From: Sphingomonas crocodyli
Lineage (GTDB): Bacteria > Pseudomonadota > Alphaproteobacteria > Sphingomonadales > Sphingomonadaceae
Assembly: GCF_004005865.1 (NCBI RefSeq)
Contig: NZ_SACN01000001.1
Coordinates: forward strand, 1,860,001 to 1,924,000
DNA length: 64,000 nucleotides
Direction: 5' to 3'
Shown here: positions 26,455-37,621 of the stretch, in pieces
Numbering within the stretch: position 1 is the stretch's first letter
Layout of the letters: the number at the start of each line of letters is the position of its first letter
Program-made: the position numbers and the translations under genes
Notes under the pieces: generated by a model
What the model saw: only the letters and a program-made list of their open reading frames with translations
What the model was told of the DNA's origin: nothing
Databases searched by the model: none

Positions 26455-26469
26455 GAACGGCAGGGGAAC
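26455..26469 (-). promoter_or_regulatory. Candidate LexA (SOS) box ahead of the DinG-like helicase
   Basis: GAAC, seven bases, GAAC: the reverse complement of the alphaproteobacterial LexA direct-repeat box GTTC-N7-GTTC. It is 24-38 bp upstream of the helicase start, on the right side. The seven-base spacer is GC-rich, which lowers the score; a match of this exactness is expected by chance about twice in 64 kb. Confidence 0.45.
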
Positions 26470-26470
26470 A

Positions 26471-26514
26471 GGTGTCTTACACCAAAGGAGGCAAGCCGCT
26501 GTCCTACATGGACA
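26471..26514. promoter_or_regulatory. Pair of palindromes between the dinG-like gene and lysS
   Basis: GGTGT-CTT-ACACC at 26471-26483 and TGTCC-TACAT-GGACA at 26500-26514, separated by 16 bases. The two share the TGTCYTACAY pattern, so they look like two copies of one operator. They directly follow the candidate LexA box in the divergent regulatory region. Confidence 0.45.
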
Positions 26515-26611
26515 TGTCATCCTAAAATTGCCGCATGTCCGCTTATCGCCACCTGAGCCTCACCGCCGTCATGGAGCGCCGTTAGGGAAACAATTCCGAA
26601 ACAGACGTAGT

Positions 26612-26629
26612 GACAACTTTGACAACTTT
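26612..26629. promoter_or_regulatory. Tandem 9-bp repeats upstream of lysS
   Basis: Two exact back-to-back copies of GACAACTTT, about 85 bp before the lysS start. TTGACA at 26619-26624 could serve as a -35 element, but no convincing -10 follows. Direct repeats of this size often mark a regulator site. Confidence 0.3.
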
Positions 26630-26712
26630 CGGCGTTCGCCCGGCCGCTTCGAATCGCGTTCGCAGCGAGGATTGTTGATATGAGACACCCCTTGCCGCTA
26701 CAGGCGCTGGCC

Positions 26713-28296
26713 ATGTCCGACAGCATCACATCCGCCGCTCTGCGCGAAGCCGCGCTCGTCTCCAAGGCCTGGCCCTATGAGGAGGCGCGCAAGCTGCTCA
26801 AGCGTTATGAAAAAGGCGCGCCGGACAAGGGCCATGTGCTGTTCGAAACCGGCTATGGTCCGTCGGGCCTGCCGCATATCGGCACCTTCAACGAAGTGCT
26901 GCGCACTACGATGGTCCGCCGCGCTTATGAGGAATTGTCGGATATCCCGACCCGCCTGATCGCGTTCAGTGACGATATGGACGGGCTGCGCAAGGTGCCG
27001 GATAACGTTCCGAACAAGGAACTGCTCGCACAGCACCTGGGCAAGCCGCTGACGCAGGTGCCCGATCCGTTCGAAAAGTTCGACAGCTTCGCCGCGCACA
27101 ACAATGCGATGCTGCGCGAATTTCTCGATCGCTATGGCTTCGAATACGAATTCCTGTCGGCAACCGAACAGTACAAGTCGGGCCGTTTCGATGAGACGCT
27201 GAAGTCGGTCCTGCGCCACTATGATGCGATCATGGGCGTGATGCTGCCCACTTTGCGCGCCGAGCGCCGCGCGACCTATTCGCCCGTCCTGCCGATCAGC
27301 CCGACGTCGGGCATCGTCCTGCAGGTGCCCGTCACCGTCGTCGATGCCGACGCCGGCCTCGTCAGCTTCGAGGATGAAGGTCAGACGATCACCCAGTCTA
27401 TCCTCGGTGGTGGTGCCAAGCTGCAGTGGAAGGTCGACTGGGCGATGCGCTGGGTCGCGCTGGGCGTCGATTACGAGATGTCGGGCAAGGATCTGATCGA
27501 CTCGGTCACGCAGTCGTCGAAGATCGCGCGCGTCCTCGGCTCGCGCCCGCCCGAGATGTTCACCTATGAGATGTTTCTCGATGAAAAGGGCGAGAAGATC
27601 TCCAAGTCCAAGGGCAACGGTCTGAGCCTCGAACAGTGGCTGACCTACGGCCCCGAAGAGAGCCTGGCTTTCTTCGCCTATCGCGAGCCGAAGAAGGCGA
27701 AGCAGCTCCACATGGGCGTGATCCCGCGCGCGGTGGACGAATATTGGCAGTTCCGCGGCAATTATCCCGCGCAGCCGATCGAACAGCGGCTCGGCAATCC
27801 GGTGCACCACATCCACAGCGGCAAGCTGCCCGACGGCGAACTGCCCGTGACCTTCGGCCTGCTCCTCAACCTCGTCGGTGTGATGGGGGAGGCGTCGAAG
27901 GAGCAGGTGTGGGGCTATCTCGCCAATTATGTGGCCGATGCCTCGGCAGAGAAATATCCTGAGCTGGATCGGCTGATCGGCCACGCGCTCGCCTATCACC
28001 GCGATTTCGTCGCACCGACGCTCAAGCGCCGCAAGCCTGAGCCGAACGAGGCGGCCGCGCTCAAGGCGCTCGACGACAAGCTGGCGGCAATGCCGGGCGC
28101 CTCGGCCGAGGATATCCAGAACGAGGTCTATGAGATCGGGAAGAACCCCGATTACGGCTTCGCCTCGCTGCGCGACTGGTTCAAGGCGCTCTACGAAACC
28201 CTACTGGGCGCGGAACAAGGCCCGCGCATGGGCAGCTTCATCGCGCTCTACGGCATCGACAATTCGCGCAAGCTGATCGCCGAGGCGCTTGCGTGA
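26713..28296 (+). CDS. lysS: Lysyl-tRNA synthetase, class I (LysRS1)
   Basis: The enzyme charges tRNA-Lys using the archaeal-type class I fold rather than the class II enzyme of E. coli; the class I form is standard in many alphaproteobacteria. The Rossmann signature is GLPHIGTFNE and the second motif is KISKSKGN. The protein has 527 aa and a C-terminal alpha-helical anticodon domain. An in-frame ATG at 26680 with GCGAGG upstream would add 11 residues; I chose 26713 because it matches the usual N-terminus. The stop overlaps the next gene (GTGA). Confidence 0.94.
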   Translation: MSDSITSAALREAALVSKAWPYEEARKLLKRYEKGAPDKGHVLFETGYGPSGLPHIGTFNEVLRTTMVRRAYEELSDIPTRLIAFSDDMDGLRKVPDNVPNKELLAQHLGKPLTQVPDPFEKFDSFAAHNNAMLREFLDRYGFEYEFLSATEQYKSGRFDETLKSVLRHYDAIMGVMLPTLRAERRATYSPVLPISPTSGIVLQVPVTVVDADAGLVSFEDEGQTITQSILGGGAKLQWKVDWAMRWVALGVDYEMSGKDLIDSVTQSSKIARVLGSRPPEMFTYEMFLDEKGEKISKSKGNGLSLEQWLTYGPEESLAFFAYREPKKAKQLHMGVIPRAVDEYWQFRGNYPAQPIEQRLGNPVHHIHSGKLPDGELPVTFGLLLNLVGVMGEASKEQVWGYLANYVADASAEKYPELDRLIGHALAYHRDFVAPTLKRRKPEPNEAAALKALDDKLAAMPGASAEDIQNEVYEIGKNPDYGFASLRDWFKALYETLLGAEQGPRMGSFIALYGIDNSRKLIAEALA

Positions 28297-29363
28297 AGGC
28301 GGCTGCGCTCGCGCTGCTGGCCTTCGCCGTCGCGCCGGCGGATGACCCCTACGCGCCGGGCAAGGAGATCGTTGCCGATATCGGCCGGATCGTGACGCCC
28401 GAAGGCGTGCAGGAGACGTTCGAACTGACGCTCGGCGGGGCGCGGCAGGTGGTGAACGTACGCGGCGCCGATAAGGCGAACCCGATCCTGATCTTCGTCC
28501 ACGGCGGCCCCGGCGCGGTCGAGATGCCGGTCGCCTGGGCATTTCAACGGCCGTGGGAAGATTATTTCACCGTCGTCCAGTGGGATCAACGCGGGGCAGG
28601 GCGCTCCTATCCGCTCAACGATCCCAAGGTGATCGCGCCGACGCTCACACCCGATCGCTACCGCGACGACACGATCGAACTGATCGAGGCGCTGCGCAAA
28701 CGCTATGGCAAGCGCAAGGTGTTCCTGCTCGGGCATAGCTGGGGTTCGGCGGTGGGCCTGTCGGTCGCGGTCAAGCGGCCCGATCTGCTCTATGCTTATG
28801 TCGGCATGGGGCAGCTGATCGACTTCCGCGAGAATGAGCGGGTCGGCTATGACCGGACGCTCGCGCAGGCCAGGCGTGACAACAATGCCGAAGCGGTGCG
28901 CGAACTGGAGGCGCTCAGGCCTTATCCGGGGCCGGGTGCTTTCTCGGTCGATGCGATGTCGACTGAGCGCAAATGGTCGATCCATTATGGCGCGCTCGCG
29001 GCCGGCCGCGACAATGCCGATTTCTATTTCCACGCGCCGCGTCTCTCGCCCGAATATACGCCCGCCGATCGCAAGGCGTGGGATGCGGGCAGTGGCTTCA
29101 CGATCGAAACGATGTTCCCGCAGCTGTCGAGCCTGACCTTCGCGAACGTGAAGCGGCTCGACACGCCGGTCGTCTTCCTGCTGGGCCGCCACGATTATAC
29201 CTGCGCGGCCCCGATCGCATCGGCGTGGATCGATCGGGTCGATGCGCCGTCGAAGGCGACCGTCTGGTTCGAACATTCGGCGCACCTGCCGATGATCGAG
29301 GAACCCGGCCGCGTCTTCGCCGCGCTGCTGGAAAAGGTCCGCCCGCTGGCGAAGGACGAATAG
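28293..29363 (+). CDS. Alpha/beta hydrolase, proline iminopeptidase-like
   Basis: The 356-residue alpha/beta-fold hydrolase has an oxyanion motif HGGPGA, the nucleophile elbow LGHSWGSA (serine in GHSWG), LLGRHDYTCA supplying the acid region, and a final FEHSAHLPMIEEP histidine. This pattern fits the prolyl aminopeptidase-like S33 family. A short hydrophobic N-terminus (ALALLAFAVAPA) suggests export. GTG start coupled to lysS. The substrate is unknown. Confidence 0.87.
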   Translation: MKAAALALLAFAVAPADDPYAPGKEIVADIGRIVTPEGVQETFELTLGGARQVVNVRGADKANPILIFVHGGPGAVEMPVAWAFQRPWEDYFTVVQWDQRGAGRSYPLNDPKVIAPTLTPDRYRDDTIELIEALRKRYGKRKVFLLGHSWGSAVGLSVAVKRPDLLYAYVGMGQLIDFRENERVGYDRTLAQARRDNNAEAVRELEALRPYPGPGAFSVDAMSTERKWSIHYGALAAGRDNADFYFHAPRLSPEYTPADRKAWDAGSGFTIETMFPQLSSLTFANVKRLDTPVVFLLGRHDYTCAAPIASAWIDRVDAPSKATVWFEHSAHLPMIEEPGRVFAALLEKVRPLAKDE

Positions 29364-29365
29364 GT

Positions 29366-31873
<2,508 letters not shown>

Positions 31874-31945
31874 GAGCGGCCGAAACATAACTGTCCTTCC
31901 CCGATCTCCCCATTATGCTGCCAGGTGACAGTGGGGGAGGGGTTT

Positions 31946-32827
31946 ATGCGACACCTGAAATTCACGGTGATGGCGATTGGCTTAACGGCGGTGCCTGCTT
32001 TTGCCGGTATGCCCGTTCCAGTGAAGATGAAATGTGCAGTGGGTGGCGAGGCGTTCACTCACATAACGACCGCATCCTACACCATCTTTGGTCGCCGTCC
32101 GGACGGAAAGCCCTTTGGAAGCTGGCATTTCCCTCTCGATATACCGGTCTGCCCCGGTAATGGGCTGGTGATGTTCCAAGAGGAGTTTTCGGCCGACGAG
32201 GTCAAGACGCTCAAGGTGCTGATCTCAAGTCCCGAATATCGGGCCATGCGCGATCGGGATACGAGTTATTATAAGGCTGCGTGGCTGATGCGGTCGCTTG
32301 GCCGCAGTCCTATCGATGTCGCCTGGAAGGTGGTGCAGGCCAGTTGGCAGGCCGATGGCGATATCCCGCTCAAGCAGCGCTATCAGGCCGAATATGCCGC
32401 CGCGATCACGGCCTTGCCCCGCGATGATCAATCGATCGATTGGATGTTGATGCAGGCCCGCGCGGGCAATGCCTATCGCGAACTGGAGCGGTTCGACGAG
32501 GCCAAGGCGGTCCTTGATGGCCTGCCGCTCGCGTCGCTCGATGTCCCCGTGCCGGCACAGAGCCGCAATGCGGCTGGCGAGGTCGAGAATGGCAAGGCGA
32601 TCGAGGATGCCGAGAACCGTCGCGGTATCCTTCGTTACGTCAAGGACGTGCGTGATCTTGCGGATCGTCGCAATGCCTCATCGCAGCCGGTGCGCATGGC
32701 CAGCCCGCGTCTAGCGGCGGAACTGTGCGTCAACGGAAAGGACAGGCTCGATGCTGACGACAAAGCCTATTGTGAAAGCGACGCGATGAAAGCCGTCATC
32801 GCGCGTTTCACATTGCCGCCCCGGTAA
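31946..32827 (+). CDS. Secreted protein of unknown function
   Basis: The 293-residue protein has a clear signal peptide (MRHLKFTVMAIGLTAVPAFA) and four cysteines (in VKMKCAVGG, DIPVCPGN, ELCVNG and AYCESD) that could form two disulfides. The middle (residues ~90-200) looks like helical TPR-type repeats (YRELERFDEAKAVLDGL). I do not recognise the family. A GGGGGAGGGG box precedes the ATG at 31946. It is transcribed separately and converges with the DUF1737 gene. Confidence 0.8.
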   Translation: MRHLKFTVMAIGLTAVPAFAGMPVPVKMKCAVGGEAFTHITTASYTIFGRRPDGKPFGSWHFPLDIPVCPGNGLVMFQEEFSADEVKTLKVLISSPEYRAMRDRDTSYYKAAWLMRSLGRSPIDVAWKVVQASWQADGDIPLKQRYQAEYAAAITALPRDDQSIDWMLMQARAGNAYRELERFDEAKAVLDGLPLASLDVPVPAQSRNAAGEVENGKAIEDAENRRGILRYVKDVRDLADRRNASSQPVRMASPRLAAELCVNGKDRLDADDKAYCESDAMKAVIARFTLPPR

Positions 32828-32840
32828 ACGCGGTTCTGTC

Positions 32841-33047
32841 TCAATAATCCACCAGTTTCTTGTCCGGATCATAAGGCTGGTCAGCCACCTCTTTGGTGAC
32901 CGCCTGTCCGGCCATCATCCGTCCGGCTGCCGCATCGAAGGCGTAGCTGGGGGATCCGTGGAGGTGCCAGCCTTCGGACAGCGCCTTCGTCACCTTGTGG
33001 CAGAAGGCGCTGTCGTCGACGCCGGTCAGGAAGCGGTAGATCAGCAT
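32841..33047 (-). CDS. DUF1737 domain protein
   Basis: The 68-residue protein fits DUF1737: an N-terminal YRFLTGVDDSAFCHKVTKAL stretch, then EGWHLHGSPS and MMAGQAVTKEV. The family has no assigned function. It starts one base after the DUF885 gene stop on the same strand, so the two are probably cotranscribed. It has no signal peptide although its upstream neighbour does. Confidence 0.85.
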   Translation of the reverse strand: MLIYRFLTGVDDSAFCHKVTKALSEGWHLHGSPSYAFDAAAGRMMAGQAVTKEVADQPYDPDKKLVDY

Positions 33048-33048
33048 C

Positions 33049-34872
33049 CTACTTGCCCGCCTCGATCCAGCGGTCGAGTTTGGCTTCCAGCACCGACATC
33101 GGCAGCGCGCCGGTATCGAGCACCTGGGCATGGAAGGCGCGCGGATCGAACTTCGCGCCCATGACCTGCTTCGCCTTCGCCTTTTCCTTCAGGATCGTCA
33201 GCGCGCCGATCTTGTAGGCGAGTGCCTGACCCGGAATGGCGATGTAGCGTTCGACTTCGGCGGTCGCGTCGGTCTTGCCCATGTTGGAATGGCTGAGCAT
33301 GTAGGCGATCGCCTGATCGCGGGTCCAACCCTTGGCGTGGATGCCGGTATCGACCACCAGCCGCATCGCGCGCAGCATCTCGTCGGAAAGACCGCCGAAC
33401 CGCTGATAGGGGTCGCTCTCCATGCCCAGATCCTTCCAGAGCGTCTCGGCATAGAGCGCCCATCCTTCGACGAAGGCGGTGTTCCCGCCGAAGCGCATGA
33501 AGGCGGGGAGGGCGGCATTTTCCTGCGCCAGACTGATCTGGAAATGATGCCCCGGAACGGCTTCATGCAGGTACAACGTCTCCATCCCCGGCGTGGTGCG
33601 CGATGGGAGATCGTAGCTGTTATAATAGAAGGTGCCGGGGCGCGAACCGTCCGGCGTGCCCTGCTGATAGCTGCCGCCTGCCTCGGTCTTTTCGCGATAG
33701 GGCTCGACCGCCTTGATCTGGAGCGGGCTCTTGGGGATCAGCGCGAATTGTTCGGGGATGCGCTGATCGACGCGCTTGCCGATCGCGACATATTCCTCGC
33801 GGATCCATTCGGCGCTCTTGGGCTGGAACTTGGGATCGCTGCGCAGATATTCGAAGAACTCGGCCAGCGTGCCTTTGTAGCCCACCTGCGTCCGGATCTT
33901 CTCCATCTCGCCGGTGATGCGCGCGACTTCGCTGAGGCCCAGCTGGTGAACATCCTCGGCCTTCAACGGCAGCGTCGTATTCTGTTCGATCAGATAGGCG
34001 TAGAGTTTGTCGCCACCCTTCATGCCGACCAGGCCCACGCTGTCGCGCGCGACGGGGAGATATTCGGTCTTCAGGAAATCGCGCAGGCGGACATAGGCGG
34101 GGATGATCTGTGTGGTGATCGCCTTGGCATAGTCTGCCTTCAGCCGCGCCTGATCGGCGGGGGCGATGCCTTCTGGGAAGGTCTTTACCGGGCCGTAGAA
34201 GGTTGATCCTTCGGGCCCCGTCTTCACCTGATCGATCTGCAGATTGAGCTGATCGATCACGTTGTTGACGATCAGCTTGGGCTGGACGACGCCCGATTTC
34301 ATGCCCTGGCGGAAGCGCGCGATGCTCTCGTCGAGCAGGGCGACATATTCGCGGTGGCGCTTCAGATTATTCTCATAGTCGGCCACCGTCTTGAACGGTG
34401 CGGCGCCTTCGCCCGACGCGAAGCCGGGATAGAAGGTGTGGAAGCCGGAGAAATGGTCGATCGGCCGAACCACGGTGAGCGCCAATATGTCGGGCGTCAG
34501 ACTCTTGAGCGCGGTTTCCGTCTGCCATTTGAACACGTCATAGGCGATCTGGTTGGTCTGGTTCAGCTTGGCGCGATCGATCGCCTTCAGGTTCGCCAGA
34601 TCCTGTTCGCCCGCCTTGCGCTCCCCATCGAAATAGGCGTCGGACAGAAAGTCGCCGAGCCGATCGGCATAGCGCATGTCGCCGCGGAACATGGCGCTGA
34701 TCGGATTGCGCTTGAGCGAGGCCTCGTCGCTGTCCGCGAACAGCTGGAGCAGCTTCTTGTCCTCGGGGCTTTGCGCCTCGGAAGCCGCAGCCGCCGGCGT
34801 CGCCGTCTGGGCGATCGCGGCGGGAGCGAGGGTGAGCGCGGCGGTCGCGAAAAGGAGGGCGCGGATTTTCAT
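33049..34872 (-). CDS. Exported DUF885 family protein (putative metallopeptidase)
   Basis: The 607-residue protein has a signal peptide (MKIRALLFATAALTLAPAA) and the DUF885 fold, which resembles gluzincin peptidases. The conserved YLHEAVPGHHFQISLA segment holds an HExxxxHH-type metal motif. Further hallmarks are the YNSYDLPSRTTPGMETL region before it and FVEGWALYAE after it. A periplasmic dipeptidase-like activity is plausible but unproven for this protein. It heads a two-gene unit with the DUF1737 gene. Confidence 0.88.
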   Translation of the reverse strand: MKIRALLFATAALTLAPAAIAQTATPAAAASEAQSPEDKKLLQLFADSDEASLKRNPISAMFRGDMRYADRLGDFLSDAYFDGERKAGEQDLANLKAIDRAKLNQTNQIAYDVFKWQTETALKSLTPDILALTVVRPIDHFSGFHTFYPGFASGEGAAPFKTVADYENNLKRHREYVALLDESIARFRQGMKSGVVQPKLIVNNVIDQLNLQIDQVKTGPEGSTFYGPVKTFPEGIAPADQARLKADYAKAITTQIIPAYVRLRDFLKTEYLPVARDSVGLVGMKGGDKLYAYLIEQNTTLPLKAEDVHQLGLSEVARITGEMEKIRTQVGYKGTLAEFFEYLRSDPKFQPKSAEWIREEYVAIGKRVDQRIPEQFALIPKSPLQIKAVEPYREKTEAGGSYQQGTPDGSRPGTFYYNSYDLPSRTTPGMETLYLHEAVPGHHFQISLAQENAALPAFMRFGGNTAFVEGWALYAETLWKDLGMESDPYQRFGGLSDEMLRAMRLVVDTGIHAKGWTRDQAIAYMLSHSNMGKTDATAEVERYIAIPGQALAYKIGALTILKEKAKAKQVMGAKFDPRAFHAQVLDTGALPMSVLEAKLDRWIEAGK

Positions 34873-34933
34873 GGATGGGGCATCCCTGTCTGGAAGATGC
34901 CCTGTCCTATTCCCCCAACACAGCCAAACGCAA

Positions 34934-34967
34934 GCGGCCCCGGCATCTTTGGAGATGCCGGGGCCGC
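34934..34967 (-). terminator. Terminator-like hairpin after the first RcnB-type gene
   Basis: A perfect 15-bp stem with a 4-base loop (34934-34948 pairs with 34953-34967). On the minus strand it is followed by a short T-poor tract (TTGCGTTTGG), so termination may be incomplete. It lies between the 34987 stop and the DUF885 gene. Confidence 0.6.
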
Positions 34968-34986
34968 CGGTTCTTCTATGGAATGT

Positions 34987-35463
34987 TTACCAGAAGAAGC
35001 TGTTGTTCACCGTGATCACGCGGCCGGTGCGGACGTTCACGAGGACCGCATCATTGCCGTAGCGGACCCAGCGATTGTAGCCGCTGGCGGCCGGCAGGCG
35101 ATAGCGCCACGGATCGGCGATGTAATAGCGCGAGTGGTAATAAGCCGGCTGGAAACGATAGCCGACATTCACCGGGCGATAGACGTAACCGCGCGGGCCG
35201 ACATAGGCCGGGCGACGATAGACGTCGCGGTGCGTGCGGCGATAATCGCGCCAATCCTCACGAACCTCGCGACGGGCGTCGCGGACGTCCTCACGGGCGT
35301 TGCGAACGTCGCGGGCGCTGCCGTAACGCTGCGCATCGCGCAGGTCGCGACGTTCCTCGCGCAGCTCGCGCTGGCTGTGGCGGACTTCGGCGGCCGACTG
35401 GGCCTGCGCCATCGTCGGCACCGCGACAGCGGCCATCAGCGCCATCAGAATCGGGGTACGCAT
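34987..35463 (-). CDS. RcnB family periplasmic protein (copy 1)
   Basis: The 158-residue protein has a signal peptide (MRTPILMALMAAVAVPTMAQA), a charged central region (RELREERRDLRDAQRY) rich in Arg, Asp and Glu, and the RcnB-type C-terminal domain with RYYIADPWRYRLP, RWVRYGNDAVLVNVRTG and the final FFW. RcnB in E. coli helps maintain metal-ion homeostasis in the periplasm; many alphaproteobacterial paralogues have no tested role. AAGGAG precedes the ATG at 35463. A second copy is immediately upstream. Confidence 0.88.
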   Translation of the reverse strand: MRTPILMALMAAVAVPTMAQAQSAAEVRHSQRELREERRDLRDAQRYGSARDVRNAREDVRDARREVREDWRDYRRTHRDVYRRPAYVGPRGYVYRPVNVGYRFQPAYYHSRYYIADPWRYRLPAASGYNRWVRYGNDAVLVNVRTGRVITVNNSFFW

Positions 35464-35640
35464 TTTATTGCTCCTTCTCCGTTCGAAACTCGGTCGGCGC
35501 TCAACACCAGGGGGCGTCGACAGGTTCCTGATTCGCACAGCGCGGCTGAACGGTCAGGGAATGGGTTCGTCAGCGAAATGACAGATTTCCGTGCATTTCT
35601 GGACATTTCAGCAATGAAAAATATCGGGCGGACGCCCACG

Positions 35641-35670
35641 AAAAGGCCCGGCGGATCGCTCCGCCGGGCC
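35641..35670 (-). terminator. Rho-independent terminator after the second RcnB-type gene
   Basis: Read on the minus strand: an 11-bp GC stem (35645-35655 with 35660-35670) with a 4-base loop and a TTTT tail. It lies 27 bp after the stop of the 35697 gene. Confidence 0.85.
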
Positions 35671-35696
35671 CGATGCTTTCCGTCTCTGGCGCGGGG

Positions 35697-36455
35697 TCAG
35701 CGCCAGAAGAAGTCGTAGATGATGTCGCGGACGATCCCGGTCTGGATGTCGACCAGGATCACGTCGTCATAATAGCGGACCCAGCGATAGGGGCCGTAGG
35801 CCGGCGGCAGGCGATAGCCCCACGGATCGTTGATCCAATAGCTGTTGCCATAGAACCACGGATCGATCCGGAAGCCGGGCGACCAGCGGCGATAGCTGTA
35901 CGCATAGCCGCGCGGACCGACATAGCGGGGCACGCGATAGATCGAGCGATTGTCGCGGCGATAATCCTGCCACGCATAACGGCGGTCGCTGCGCCAGTCG
36001 CGGCTCCAGTCGCGCCGGTCGTTCCGGCCCCAGTCGCGACGATCGTTCCAGTCGCGGCGGTCGGCACGGAAGTCCTGCCGGTCGTCACGGCGATCGTTGC
36101 GGAAATCGCGTCGGTCGTTGGCGCGCTGCTGTTCCAGCTGGTTGCGATCGATCTGGCCCTGGCGGAAGTCGCGACGATCCTGCGGGGCAGGGGTGGGCGG
36201 AGTCGGGCGATCCTGACGTGGCGGCTGAAATTCGCGGGAGGGCTCCTGCGGATTCAGTCGGGCGCGTTCCTCCCGCTCCTGAGCGAAGTCGCGCGTACCC
36301 ATTTGCTGGGCCCCGCCACGGTCACGAAAATCCCGGCCACCACCATCGCCGCGACCGGGGCGATCCATCCGCGCTTCCTGTGCCTGTGCGGCAACGGGCG
36401 CGAACGCGGCAGAGGCGAGCAACAGGCCCATCAGGCCCTTCGACACGGTACGCAT
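35697..36455 (-). CDS. RcnB family periplasmic protein (copy 2) with low-complexity Arg/Asp region
   Basis: The 252-residue relative of the adjacent RcnB-type protein shares the C-terminal domain (WINDPWGYRLPP, RWVRYYDDVILVDIQTG, FFWR). It has a signal peptide (MRTVSKGLMGLLLASAAFAP). Between them is a long Arg/Asp-rich low-complexity stretch (repeated DRRD and RRDW units, about residues 100-185) absent from copy 1. It could bind metals or anionic surfaces; this is a guess. It has GGAGAG before the ATG at 36455 and its own terminator. Confidence 0.85.
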   Translation of the reverse strand: MRTVSKGLMGLLLASAAFAPVAAQAQEARMDRPGRGDGGGRDFRDRGGAQQMGTRDFAQEREERARLNPQEPSREFQPPRQDRPTPPTPAPQDRRDFRQGQIDRNQLEQQRANDRRDFRNDRRDDRQDFRADRRDWNDRRDWGRNDRRDWSRDWRSDRRYAWQDYRRDNRSIYRVPRYVGPRGYAYSYRRWSPGFRIDPWFYGNSYWINDPWGYRLPPAYGPYRWVRYYDDVILVDIQTGIVRDIIYDFFWR

Positions 36456-36569
36456 CTTTGGAAACTCTCCAACCGAGGTGGCATGATGCCAGCCTCGCAC
36501 CCCATTTGCCGGAACGCGACTGAGCGATGTCTGAATTGGGTCGTCAGCTTTCAGAAAGCAAAGCCGACG

Positions 36570-37109
36570 TCACTTCGGCTTCACCAGCGCGGGCACAGCA
36601 TTGGCCGCGTCTTCGGGATCGATCCCCGGCGGCGGCGCGGCGGAGATTTCCTCCGCCCCCGACATTACCCGGCCCGCACGCTGGATCGCGCGGCGGATGC
36701 GCGGATAGGTGCCGCAGCGGCAGATGTTGGTCATCGCCGCGTCGATCTCCTCATCGGTCGGCGCGTGATTCTTTTCGAGCAGAGCGGCCGCCGCCATGAT
36801 CATGCCCGACTGGCAATAACCGCACTGGGGCAGGTTTTCGGCGACCCATGCCTGCTGTACCGGATGGCTGCGATCGCGGGCGAGCGCCTCGATCGTCGTC
36901 ACGAAGCTGCCCTCGATCGAGCCGATCGGCACCTGGCAGCTGCGGATCGCCGCGCCATCGACATGCACCGTGCACGCTCCGCACAGCCCCGCGCCGCAGC
37001 CATATTTGGTGCCGGTGAGGTTGGAGGCGTCGCGCAAGGCCCAGAGCAGGGGCGTGGCCGCGTCCATCTTATAATGAATGGGCTGGCCGTTGACGGTGAA
37101 GCGAGTCAT
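36570..37109 (-). CDS. 2Fe-2S small subunit of a molybdenum hydroxylase (IorA-like), no partner nearby
   Basis: The 179-residue protein has two iron-sulfur clusters of the xanthine-oxidase family: the plant-type set [16 protein letters not shown] with C60-range cysteines, and the second set CGYCQSG...CRCGTY. This matches the alpha subunit of isoquinoline 1-oxidoreductase or aldehyde dehydrogenases. The large molybdopterin subunit is expected next to it, but the adjacent genes are RcnB-type (downstream) and rpsU (upstream, divergent). It must therefore use a partner encoded elsewhere, or be a leftover. Confidence 0.88.
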   Translation of the reverse strand: MTRFTVNGQPIHYKMDAATPLLWALRDASNLTGTKYGCGAGLCGACTVHVDGAAIRSCQVPIGSIEGSFVTTIEALARDRSHPVQQAWVAENLPQCGYCQSGMIMAAAALLEKNHAPTDEEIDAAMTNICRCGTYPRIRRAIQRAGRVMSGAEEISAAPPPGIDPEDAANAVPALVKPK

Positions 37110-37327
37110 GGCCGCGAGCATAGGCAAAGACTGCGGCACGCAAAAGCGCGGCTGAAAATGGCCGTATGACTTGATGAATCAGTATGAGGGGTGTAGGGGC
37201 GGCGCTTCACGGCGCGAAGCGGATGCTCGCGACGAGGCTTATACGTTGTCCGGTCAAGGAAATCGGTGCTCGTCGGATCGGCGATGCGGCGCTCCGTTCC
37301 GGGCCGGATTTGGAGATAAACGGGTTT

Positions 37328-37534
37328 ATGCAGATCATCGTTCGCGACAACAATGTCGATCAGGCTCTCCGCGCGCTCAAGAAGAAGCTGCAGCGTGAGG
37401 GCGTGTATCGCGAAATGAAGCTGCGTCGCCATTACGAGAAGCCGTCGGAAAAGCGCGCCCGCGAGCGTGCGGCTGCCATCCGTCGCGCCCGCAAGCTCGA
37501 GCGCAAGCGCGCCGAGCGTGATGGCGTTCGGTAA
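37328..37534 (+). CDS. rpsU: 30S ribosomal protein S21
   Basis: The 68-residue basic protein begins [20 protein letters not shown], the standard S21 opening, and has a Lys/Arg-rich C-terminal helix. S21 helps with initiation and anti-Shine-Dalgarno accessibility. The start at 37328 is chosen for this; the frame extends upstream but without family similarity. No ribosome-binding site is strong. Confidence 0.95.
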   Translation: MQIIVRDNNVDQALRALKKKLQREGVYREMKLRRHYEKPSEKRARERAAAIRRARKLERKRAERDGVR

Positions 37535-37561
37535 GAAGCACTTACCCGCCTGAATATCCTT

Positions 37562-37583
37562 GCCGCGTCCGGCCGGACGCGGC
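37562..37583. terminator. Palindromic hairpin downstream of rpsU
   Basis: A perfect 22-nt palindrome (GCCGCGTCCG with its complement) 27 bp after the rpsU stop. It is not followed by a T-tract, so it may be a stabilising hairpin rather than a full terminator. Confidence 0.5.
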
Positions 37584-37621
37584 ATGTGTCTCGCCCGAAC
37601 GCCAATAACCGCGAGAGACCT

